Assembly: GCF_012489685.1 (NCBI RefSeq) | Contig: NC_080045.1 | Coordinates: 10,131,648 to 10,195,647 of the forward strand | Reading direction: 5' to 3' | DNA: 64,000 nucleotides | Source: Lotus japonicus | Taxonomy: Eukaryota > Streptophyta > Magnoliopsida > Fabales > Fabaceae | Shown here: positions 23,272 to 32,860 of the stretch, one piece after another | Position numbering within the stretch: position 1 is the stretch's first letter | Layout: the number at the start of each line of letters is the position of its first letter | The notes under the pieces: model-generated | What the model saw: the letters and a program-made list of their open reading frames with translations, nothing else | Databases searched by the model: none | Told to the model about the DNA's origin: nothing | Translations under genes and position numbers: made by a program

Positions 23272-24056
23272 ATATAACAGCATCAGATAGGTTTTGAAAC
23301 ATAATTTTCAAAACTCATTTCCCTCCCCAAATCACTCCCTCTTCAAATCTCTCCCAAACTTGCGTTCCACCACTCCAAGCTTCGGTCCCATCACCATCAA
23401 AGCTTCCTCAAAGCACCGGAACTCCCATTCCATTACATTCAAAAGGTAAGTTTGATTTTTATTGATTCTCTCACATTGATTGATGATTAGAGGTAGTTGA
23501 TGGATTATTAGGTGAATGTTGAACACTAGGGTAGTTGATTATTGATTAGAGGTAGGTTTTATTGACTGAAATGGCATGAAACGGTCATGGGCACGAGTGG
23601 GTCGTTTCCAGTTCTGGTTTCTGGGTTACTGTAAAATCGGAAAAACATTTTCCGATTCTGTAATGGAAAATGTTTTTCCGATTCTGTAATGGGAAAACAT
23701 TTCCCGATTCTAAACCAGTTTAAGGCAGTTTAAAGCAGTTTTTTTAAGCCAGTTTTTTTTAGTTTTCCTCCATCTATTGGGCTGAATATTTTGTACAAAT
23801 TTTCAAATATTTTAGTGTCATGACACTGGGAAAGGGTGTTGATGGTATCGGCTTATTAGAACTAGGGAACTTCCTTAATGTTGCATTTTAGTTATCTAGA
23901 TTGACAAATTAGAAAGGGTGTTGATGCTATATGAGAGATGTTTGTTTCTATATGAGAGATGTTTGTTGCTATATGAGAGATGTTTGTACAAGTTGTAACT
24001 GTTAAAGTTGTTCAAGTTGTAATTTGATGTTAAATTTGTTTGCTTTTCATAGGAGA

Positions 24057-26407
24057 ATGAAGGGCGGGAGGAAGAGGTCTCGATCTTCTACAGTCGATGA
24101 TGCAGAGGATCGCCACGAGCGCTTGCATGCTTCTACGCGGCGCGGCGACCATCGAGCACCCAGTCAGGCGGTTGAGGATTCGGCCTCGTCTCCGTCTCCG
24201 TCTGCTACTCCGGCCGGGGCTCCGTCTCCGTGTCCGTCTGCTACAGCTCCGTCAGGTGGTCCATCTACTACAGCTCCGTCAGGTACTCCGGCTGAGCCTC
24301 AGCCTCATCCTACTCCGGTCTCTCCGATGGTTGAGTTACCTCTTGAGGAGACATCTGGCGAGCAGTCTTCTTCGGAGCCCAGTGGCGAGGAGTCTGCTTC
24401 TGAGACTGCTTCTGAGACTGCTTCTGAGGCCAGTGGTGAGGAGGAGGAGCCTCTTATTCTCCAGGAGGAGATTGATGCTGCTGATGTTGTGCCAGAGGGC
24501 GGTGTAGAGGGCGGTGCGGATGACGACCTCATCCAGAGGGTGGCACCGTTTCCCGGGGGGCCTGAGGATCTGTCGCTTCTTGCGCATTATCCTGACCACA
24601 AGGCTCCTTGGACGTGGCAGGCACTTCTTCGCACAGACCCGCGGTACGTGGACTGTCGGACATTGAGGGTGGCCACTGTTGGGGGGAAGGTATGGAACCT
24701 CCCCTGTGATGGCGATTCAGAGGCCCACACAGCTGTGCGACAGCTGCTGCAGCAGACGGGTTTGTATCACCTGCCTTGGTGCGGGTTACCGGAGACAGAC
24801 CCAGCTGTCGTACTGGCCCTTGTTGAGAGATGGCATGAGGAGACGAGTAGCTTCCACATGCCGTTCGGGGAGATGACTATCACCCTGGACGATGTGTCGG
24901 CTATTCTCCATCTTCCCACAGGGTCGAGGTTCTACACTCCGGGCAGAGGGGAGCGAGACGAGGTTGCAGCGCTCTGCGCCCAGCTCCTGGGAGGATCTGT
25001 TGCTGCTTATCTGGCTGAGTTTGAGGCGGCGGGTGGCCAGAACATTCGGTTCATTACTTTGAAGACCATGTACACGTCTGCTATGGATGGTATGTCTTAA
25101 TAATTACTTTATTAAGTTGTATTTATTTTTAGAGTATTATTAATAACTGTTAACTTAATTCATTTCATTGTAGGGGGACGCTATGAGGATGCTGCTAGGA
25201 TCTGGCTGGTGAACCAGCTTGGTGCCACCCTCTTTGCCAGCAAGAGTGGTGGTTACCACACTACTGTCTACTGGATCGGGATGCTTGAGGACCTCGGTCG
25301 CGTGTCGGAGTACGCGTGGGGTGCGATTGCGCTGGCTTCGTTGTACGAACAGCTGAGTCGTGCTTCCCGCAGGAAGACAGCGCAGATCGGTGGGTTCACC
25401 TCCCTCGTGCTGTCATGGGCGTATGAGTACATATCCAGCAGCGTCATTATCAGGACGGAGGTCCCCGGCTACACACAGGACCAGCCTAGGGCGCAGCGGT
25501 GGTCCACGTCTCGGATCGCGCATTCCGGACTCGATGAGAGACGGGTCATGCTTGATGAGCTTACAGTGGATGATATCACATGGACCCCTTTTGAGGACCA
25601 TCGAGATGTTCGACCGCGGGATCCCAGGGCCCTCTATTCCGGCTACATCCGGACACCTTACGGCCGGTCTGTGAGCCTACATCTACCAGAGCGGGTTATG
25701 CGCCAGTTTGGCTTCATACAGGACATCCCTCGACACCCCTCTGAGATCCAGACGACGGGGTCCCTTGCTGAGACCGCAGATGCTGCCTATGCTGAGTTTG
25801 AGCCGCACCTCCGCCCTCAGGGGATACCTGCTACATATCCGGGAGAGGCGGTGGAGGGTTACATGAGGTGGTATAGCAGAGTGTCACATGTGTTCATCAT
25901 CCCTGAGGATAGGAGGGAGGAGCTTAGTGCCGTGGTAAGTTTGGATTCTAAACTTGTATATTATTTTTATTCATTCAATTGTGATTTTTGTTAATGAAAT
26001 TATTTTTATATATTATTTTTATGCAGTCTGCCATACGTAGGGGTGTGGAGTTGTTGGAGCAGTCCCTGGAGGTGCCAGGTGCTTATGCTCCAGGGACACA
26101 GCCCCGGATCCTCACGGAGAGGGCGCTCGATCTCTTTCGACGGAGTTCCTTCGTTGGTACCCAGGGAGTTGCCTTTTCTGCTATTCGAGGAGCCGCAGCT
26201 GCGGGAGGCAGAGCTCGTGGAGGCAGAGCTCGTGGAGGCAGACCCCGTGGAGGCGGAGCTCGTGGAGGTAGAGCTCGTGGAGAGGGTGATCCTGGAGAGG
26301 GTGTTCGTGGAGGTCGAGCTCGTGGACCCAGAGGTCGCAGGGGCGGGGTCGGGGAAAGTGATTTTATTACACTTGTTATGTGGGATCCATTATTATGTAT
26401 ATGTTAG
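24057..26407 (+). CDS. Plant mobile domain (PMD, MAIN-like) protein with C-terminal RGG tail
   Basis: Exons 24057-25089, 25174-25934 and 26027-26407 join in frame to 724 residues. A 5' UTR intron probably spans 23446-24052 (donor gtaag, acceptor tttcatag just before the ATG). The N-terminal 150 residues are Ser/Pro/Glu-rich and disordered. From about 190 the sequence is a plant mobile domain (DPRYVDCRTLRV, GLYHLPWCG, SFHMPFGEMTITLDDVSAIL, LPTGSRFY), the fold of MAIN/MAIL1 and 'phosphatase 7 long form' proteins. Host members act in chromatin silencing; transposon-borne copies are known. The last 60 residues before the end are RGG/ARGG repeats that suggest RNA or nucleic-acid binding. The cargo lies wholly inside the Mutator-like element. 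Its role in transposition is unknown. Confidence 0.88.
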
Positions 26408-26605
26408 GACTTTTTATGTTATGTTATGACTCTTTCCTCGTTTTATTTGCATGTGTTATATTTTTAGTCTTAATATTATGACTCTTATAATGAAAAAAAC
26501 AGAAACAACGACAACATATAAATAATTCAAAGCATGTAGTAATCCATGACAATAAGGTAAACGGTTACACAACCAAATTAAACATAAGCAACACCGAAAA
26601 CAAAA

Positions 26606-27364
26606 TTATTCCTCTGTGATATCGATGAAGTCATGGGGTCCGCAATCTTTTGGGAATACCTTCACTAGGTTGGGCAATGTTATATTAAGATAACAAACAG
26701 TTCCTCTAGGTGCAAACACAGCAACCTGCAAGTGAAATGTATACTTTAATTAAACCATGCTTAACTGTCCAAAAAATGAAGCAAGTTTCATGTTTAGGTT
26801 TCAGACCTTTTGGAGAACGAGAACAGATCCAACAGTTATGTCATTCGCAAATTCACTGTGAGTAAATGCCTTGCGGTGGATGCTAGCATCAACGGCACCC
26901 GTGGGGTCCTAAATTTTTGAAATCGTTTGAGAAGTAAATTAGAACGGTTAGTCAAGGGGGACAAAAAACAAGACCTTACAAAACCCAAACTCAAGACATA
27001 CCTTGAGGGTAACTTTCGCATCTCCAAATCCATTGGGAGTGCAAGATTTGATAACAGCAACAACATTCTCCACCCTCTCAACGTTCGCTGTCAGAGAGCC
27101 CAGCGGAGTGGCTATTCCCCACTCTTGCAGGGCTGATAGCCAAGCATGTGAGTTGAAATCAGGATCGGTTTCGGTTGATCCATGATCTAGCACACGCCTC
27201 ACGATTTCCTGGGTCGGAATGAGTGGTGTGTTCGGGGTGGATCTACGGGCATACATGGCAGCCTGGATGGCGCCAGCCGGGCCAGGAATGAGAGGACGAG
27301 AGCTGCCAGAGTTGTTGCTTTGACCTTTGCAATGGCGGAGGAATGGATTTGGGTCTTGTTCCAT
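26606..27364 (-). CDS. HROB-like OB-fold protein encoded in a transposon
   Basis: Three exons on the minus strand, 27364-27002, 26908-26807 and 26725-26606, join in frame to 194 residues. An IPGPAGAIQAAM motif is near residues 27-38. An OB-fold core starts at about 97 (ENVVAVIKSCTPNGFGDAKV), continues as TLKDPTGAVDASIH, and ends with LVLQKVAVF and CYLNITLPNLVKVF. This matches the C-terminal domain of homologous recombination OB-fold proteins (HROB), which in animals load the MCM8-MCM9 helicase in break repair. The host protein is longer; here only the end of that architecture is present, as if captured and streamlined. It lies tail-to-tail with the mobile-domain gene and 400 bases downstream of the transposase gene on the same strand. 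The family call is from pattern recognition. Confidence 0.7.
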
Positions 27365-27766
27365 TGTGTAGAATGAGGAGTAAGAAGAAGAGTCAAGACA
27401 CAATAGACAGGAAGATGAGGAATGAAGAGTGAGAAGAAGAGGCAAGACACAACATAGATTTATAGCTCAGGAGTGCGGTCAAAACATTTAAGGTGTACTG
27501 GTGGATGGTAGAAGAGTGGTTGGGGCTGGTGGTTGAGAGTAATGTCAGGGTTGGTGGTGGAGGGTAATGAAAATGAAAATGACAAGAGTACATCAAATTA
27601 ACATTACCAAAAGTACATCAAATTAACATTACCAAAAGTACACGCATGAACCTGCCAATCTACGATGATGTCTAGGTTTTCATCATTAACAACAACCTGT
27701 GATAAGGGCCACATTCTACCAAATTACAGAGAGTTTACAAATTAATATTACACAATACAAGAACAT
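27365..27766. other. Spacer between HROB-like and transposase genes
   Basis: Probable promoter of the HROB-like gene. Contains tandem 25-base units (agtacatcaaattaacatta + ccaaa) at about 27586-27643, two full copies and a partial one. No other gene seen. Confidence 0.4.
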
Positions 27767-30700
27767 TCAATCTGTGGTGATGTCCACATAGTCCGCATGA
27801 CCACTAAAAGCACCAAGCCAAGCATGGAATTGTGCATCATACATGTCTAAACGTGGACGATATAGGTTCCTCCAGTATTTGGAGGCAAGATCAGCGTGCC
27901 AATCCCACTGGGGAGCAATAGTCGGCATAGGATGTCCAGCAGTTAATTGGAGCTGCATTTTAGAGAATAACCATAAAATTAGATAACTTCCACATACAAA
28001 AATTAATCGACAAGCTAGTAGGCAACTAAAATATTAGTGTATTTGGTCAAAATATACCTGTACCCAGTGATTTATCACATGTCCAATAGCTATAACAGAA
28101 TGCTCATCTCGTGGGCCGGCTCCTATCAGTGGAAAGTATGTGTTACAACCCATAGAGGATAAGGATACGAGAACCAATTGGTACTTTGTGGCAACAAGGT
28201 ATCCCATCTTTGGCAGTTGAAACCATTTGTCAGGGGTGGCCGGGTCACCAATAGGAAGAGTGAGACGATTATGTAAGGCATTAACAACATCTGTGCCCCA
28301 CATCCTATTATACATTAACACATTGGTCTCAAGTTCTTGTATCAATGTAGCCCTAACCCAAGGCCAACCGTCCTGACCGGCGGAATGCCCCATTAATGCA
28401 GCAATGGATCTATAGCCACAGTTACCATCATCCTCAACATCTGTAATTGTGCCAATATATGGATGGAGAAAGGCTGGAAAGTTACACATGAAATGGCTTG
28501 TATCAGACTTCTTCACACGCTTCTTCCTCTTTGCTGGTTGTGAAGACTTCTTTTCCTCTTTAATCTTCTTGTCAGTAAGTTCAAACGCTGAAGGATCACG
28601 AGTCAAGGATCCTATTGCTCGACCCTTGGGTTGTTTGCTCTCCTTCAACTTAGGAGTGCGGTTGGACTTTATCCGAAGCTCAGGAGTACATAGTGTACTC
28701 CTTTCAGGACAATATATCGCTTGAAGCTTCCTCCTTACCATACTCTGCCCTCCAGTATCCAAAGAATGGAAATAACGTGTCAGTGCCTCAACTTCTGGGT
28801 GCATCTCTCCATGGTTTAGTCCGCAAATATCTGAGCTGCCAGTATCTGCAACAGGTACATGCTCCCAACTTAGGCTCTTCCAGAATGGATGAATGGCCTC
28901 GTACGGAATCCTCTCATAATCTGCAAGTTCACAGACATGTTACATTGAATCACAAATATAAATAATTGGAAGTAGTTGAGAGGAGAGTGGTTGACCGGTA
29001 ACCTGCAAGTTGACAACCGCAAGGTAGTCCATGAGTCTCTCTCAATAAGCAATCGCATCTGCCGCCGGAGGCTCGCATTCTTGTCAGTTCAGCATCAATG
29101 AGTTTCAGGCATTTGATTGACACAAATCCCCTAATATTTGTGTAGAAAGGGGTCTTGAAAAGGTGATCAATTTTATTCATACTGCGCTCAAACGATGCTA
29201 CTATCTCAGTGTGGCGATTGGTGGTCAAACTATGCGACGCATCCCATGATGTGGCCAGGTCACCCTTACTGTTCCGCAACATCAACTTCAAGCTGGCATG
29301 TGCACCTTCAGCCCTGCAAACCAACAACGCACATGTAAGAATTAATACTGTAATAATCTATGAAATGAAATACATATAACAAGTCATAACATAATTTTTG
29401 TACCTGTTACTTGTTGTTGTTCCAAAATGCATCACATGATTTGTCCATGCCTTGGCAAATTTCTGCTTGTGGACCAACCATGTAGTAGAACAATAAGTGG
29501 CAAATTTCAACTTGTGTTTATGCTTGCACATGTTAAACAATTCAATCCAATGAGCTTTAAATTCTGGAACTGTTGGAGCATCTACCAATTCGGCCCACTT
29601 GTCCATAACCTCTTGAGCAAAATCATCCGTGCCAACATACTCTTTGCACTTTGCCAAAACACACTTGTTGATGTGCCACAAGCATAGTAAATGGGTGGTG
29701 GTGGGAAGGCTTTGTGAAGCAGCACTCAATAAAGCAAGATCTCTGTCCGTCACAATCACTCTAGGCAACCTGGATTGGTCGGAAATCAGAGACTTCATAC
29801 ACTCCAATGCCCAAATGTAGTCCTCTGTGGTCTCACTGCCAATGTAACAGAATGCTATTGAGTATGTTTTATCCGTGGAGGTCAGACCAACAATCTCGAG
29901 CAAGGGTAGTTTGTATTTGCTGGTCTTGTATGTGCAATCCATGATCACTACATATGGGAATGTGTTGAAAAGTTTGACGGCATTCGGATGAGCCCAAAAT
30001 ATATCTCTAATCACTTCCGATCCGGGTTCATTTCGTTCGAAGTGAACATACTTCTCACCGTCCAACTTCTTCAGCAAGTATTGTATCTCTGTCAGTGACC
30101 CACGAACGGATTGTCTGAACCGCTTGCAAACACCATAAATTTGTTGGATGGTAGTCAAGTTTGAAGGATCTTTTTCCTTCAAGGACGCCAACATCTTTCT
30201 AGGTGGAACCCAAGTCTTAGCCTGATTTATCACGTCCTCCTTCGCCTCACTATTCAGTCTACCAGCGTAATTGTGGCCAACTAGTGACTCAGCTGCGAGA
30301 TGGATGTGTCTACCGTCCATCACCTTCAACCACCAACCTTTATCATCTTTCGTACGTCGTCCTTTTAGCCTAAAAGGACAACCTGTCTTTTGTGTTGACG
30401 TTCCTTCAACAAGATCCGGTTCTCTGTAGGGAATATATGCACCATGCTTCTCACACCCCAGAATGACATATTCTTTTCTTCCCTTCGCACCACTATCAGA
30501 CTTTGTTGTCACCAAAACAAAATTATTTGCCATAGAAATGTCGCGAACCCATTTCATAAGATCATCTTTCAAAGGGAAACGCTGTTTCAGGATAAACAAG
30601 GCATAAGGCATAAAACAAGGCATAAACAAAGCAAACAAAGCATGCAAAAATTTGTGCAATGAGTACCTGATCAGTATGATACAAATGAGAGACATCTATA

Positions 30701-30807
30701 GATATAATCGGAGGTTCAGCTAGTGATGGTTGCTCCTCTGGATTATCATTTTCCAATCCAGCAGCATGTATCAATTGTGATTCACCAAAGAAAAATGACT
30801 CTGTCAT
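27767..30807 (-). CDS. FAR1/MULE transposase fused to an OTU cysteine-protease domain
   Basis: Five minus-strand exons, 30807-30667, 30581-29404, 29313-29003, 28920-28058 and 27952-27767, join in frame with GT-AG introns to 892 residues. In order: a FAR1/WRKY-GCM1-type zinc finger (Cys90, Cys115, His139/His141). Next is a MULE transposase core with MDCTYKT (Asp262) and VTDRD (Asp326), followed by CLWHINKCV. A SWIM-type finger CDCLLRETHGLPCGC follows (about 480-495). A Lys-rich linker (about 580-635) leads to an OTU domain with DVEDDGNCGYRS (Asp661, Cys664) and NHWVQ (His781). OTU enzymes remove ubiquitin; the transposase cuts and joins element ends. Catalytic residues of both parts appear intact. 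Plant MULE proteins with OTU domains exist, so the fusion itself is not new. Confidence 0.87.
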
Positions 30808-31505
30808 CCCTGGAACAAAAACGGTAAATCAATAACCGACCATATAACGGTAAATCAAATTCCGACCCTATAACGGTAAATCAAATTCCGGTACTATAAC
30901 GGTAAATCATTTACCGATTCAGTTCACGATTCAGCAGCCTAAATTACCAACTTAACTAACTAAACTAACTACTTAAACTAACAACTAACTACTTAAACTA
31001 ACTATAAATAAAGTACCAAAGCTAACAACACTTACCAGAAGTTAAAAGCTTTCCCTTGGTGGTGGTGGTGTTGGTGGTGGTGGTGGTGGAAATGTGGAGA
31101 TGGTGGTGGTGGTGGGAAGGTGAAATGTGAGGGAGGAGTGGAGTAATGGAGAATAAGGTAGTTTGGGCGAGTTATGGGGGGCTGGTGGGGGGTTGTTGGA
31201 GGGAGGAGTAATGGTGGAGGGGTTGGTGGAGGGAGGAGTAATGGTGAAAAGGTGATCAAACTTCCAGATTACAAATCGGTAAATGATATACCGATACAAT
31301 ATTATAATCGGTTAATTATTAACCGATATTGTTCTTCGTGTTCTGGGTAATGGGATGAAGGTGTTCATACTGAGGAACAATAACGGTAAATGATTTACCG
31401 ATTGGTATTTTGACATCGGCAAATCATTTACCGATGGGTAGTTTTGGAATAAAAAAAAATGCTGGGGCGCGTAGCCTAAAGGGTGGGGTGCCAAACCCAA
31501 ATCCC
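30808..31505. promoter_or_regulatory. Right end of the 8.37-kb element: promoter, G/T tract and palindromes
   Basis: Upstream of the transposase ATG are three or four copies of ataacggtaaatcaaattcc (30,820-30,920), ending in a palindrome acggtaaatcatttaccgat. A GGT/GTTGGT-rich tract runs from 31,057 to 31,245. Further palindromes are at 31,275-31,325 (atcggtaaatgatataccga; aatcggttaattattaaccg) and 31,383-31,437 (acggtaaatgatttaccgat; atcggcaaatcatttaccga). The TIR ends at 31,505. These repeated palindromes at both ends are candidate transposase-binding sites. Confidence 0.6.
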
Positions 31506-32195
31506 GGAAACAAGTGGTAGTCTCTCATATTGGTTGTTTGTTTTGAATTCATTCATTTAGTTGATACATACTGGGATAATTGTGCAACTTTGGATTTGAT
31601 ACATGGCAATATGACATCTTTGAATTTTTAGTCTATTTTGTCCTCCTAAATAATTAAGTGTTCAAGTTCTATAATTGGATTTATACTCTTTGTACCTTGA
31701 TGCTTGGTCTCGTGGTGTTTGGATTTGGGTACGAAAGTGGTTGGGATGATATTGGAATCAAATGCATGTATTGATGAAGATGAACAATAATTGATGAAAA
31801 TGGAGATGGGGATGATTTTAATTTTAGTAATTACAAATTTTCTAGGTTTGTATTGATGAAGAAGGAGAAATTGAGGAATGAGGAGGGGAGGAGGAGTGGT
31901 GATTATAGAGTGGAGGACTACAAATGCAACTGACTAAATGTTATTTAATTAAAAAATTATATTTTTGAGTTAAAATTAATTTAGAAATGTCATATCATCA
32001 TTTTCAGTTAGATTTTAGACGGAAGACCAATTTTGCAGCGGGGTGTAAACTTCAGGGTCTTTTTTTGCTAATTTTGAAGTTTGGAAATGATTTTCACAGG
32101 AAGGCCAAAGTTGGGGGACCAAAAATGCAATTAAGCCAAAACAATTCTATCCGATTATTCCCCCCATAATTCTATCATTCTGTTGTAACAAAAAA

Positions 32196-32594
32196 GGCGT
32201 TTGTTACAAGTTATCAAAAATCATACCCGGGTAAGTGGATTCCCAGGAATATTATGATGAGAATGCTATTCCCGGGCATCTTTTAAAAAAGTGTTTGGTT
32301 GATAAATTCAATTCCCAGGTATGTTTTTAAAATTTATTTAACTAAAATATTTAAAAATATAAAATTTGAAATAAAAATTATAATTAGTGGGAAATAACTT
32401 CCATTCCCATGGGAATGCAAGATAGCCATCCTTGAAGCCAGGAATCCTGAGTTGCTGAAATGAACTAAAATCTTTTCCCCGGGAATGTCCCATGCCTGAA
32501 TATCTTTTTTCCTAATCTTATACCAAACAAAGGAATATGCATTCCCACACCCATCATTCCCGGGAATGTTTTACATACGCATGTAACAAACACC
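32196..32594. mobile_element. MITE of about 400 bp upstream of the UAP56 promoter
   Basis: Facing ends GGCGTTTGTTACAAG (32196) and, from the right, GGTGTTTGTTACATG (to 32594). Subterminal tcccgggaat / attcccggg palindromes repeat at both ends. No coding capacity. The right end is about 45 bases before the TATA-like box of the helicase gene. Confidence 0.6.
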
Positions 32595-32860
32595 TCAATA
32601 GTTCAAAAAAATCTATGATTCTGATGATGGTGCCACTGCCTATAAATTTGGTCCTCCAACCCTGAACCCTTGCATCTTACTCCTCTCTTTCTTCTTTCTC
32701 TCTTCATTCGGTTCCTTCTTCTCGAAGGTACTCTCCTCTTCTTCAAAACCGCCACTACTCTCTCTCTCTCTCTGTGTTTCTGAACCCTAACTTTTGATTT
32801 TGATGATTTCTTTGAAACATTGATTTGAAGTTTGAATTAACGCTGTGTGATTCGCAGATA
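32595..32860 (+). promoter_or_regulatory. Core promoter and 5' UTR of the UAP56-type gene
   Basis: TATA-like cctataaattt at 32638-32648. The leader is rich in CT. A 5' UTR intron is likely from about 32728 (cgaag|gtactc) to 32857 (ttcgcag), leaving ATA before the ATG at 32861. A short (CT)n run lies at about 32758-32772. Confidence 0.5.

Larger units (their letters stand above)
23136..31505. mobile_element. 8.37-kb autonomous-type Mutator-like element carrying three genes
   Basis: The ends are GGGAATTGGGTTTAACACCC (left) and, read inward from the right, GGGATTTGGGTTTGGCACCC. The similarity extends about 45 bases and then decays. A perfect 9-bp duplication GGAAACAAG flanks it (23127-23135 and 31506-31514). 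Cargo: a plant-mobile-domain gene (+, 24057-26407), an HROB-like OB-fold gene (-, 27364-26606) and a FAR1/MULE transposase-OTU fusion (-, 30807-27767). The genes converge on the middle. All three reading frames can be reconstructed without stops or frameshifts and the target duplication is perfect, so the insertion looks recent and possibly competent. GC content in the PMD exons is clearly higher than in the surroundings. Confidence 0.93.
22199..32137. mobile_element. Outer Mutator-like element split by the 8.37-kb element
   Basis: Inverted ends of about 150 bases: left GACTTAATTGCACTTTTGGT from 22199, right (complement) GGCTTAATTGCATTTTTGGT ending at 32137. Both continue cccccaactttggccttcct. 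The flanks GAAACGATT (22190-22198) and AAAACAATT (32138-32146) look like a 9-bp target duplication with two mismatches, so the insertion is old. Removing the inner element and one copy of its duplication leaves about 1.56 kb with no transposase. A short frame (22998-23127, continuing at 31515) reads SSIHIKLQRQILSLAKLNN and may be captured coding sequence. Confidence 0.75.

Noticed and set aside
24097..24600. Arg/Leu-rich and Ser-rich frames on both strands
   Set aside because: Shadows of the repetitive N-terminal coding part of the mobile-domain gene.
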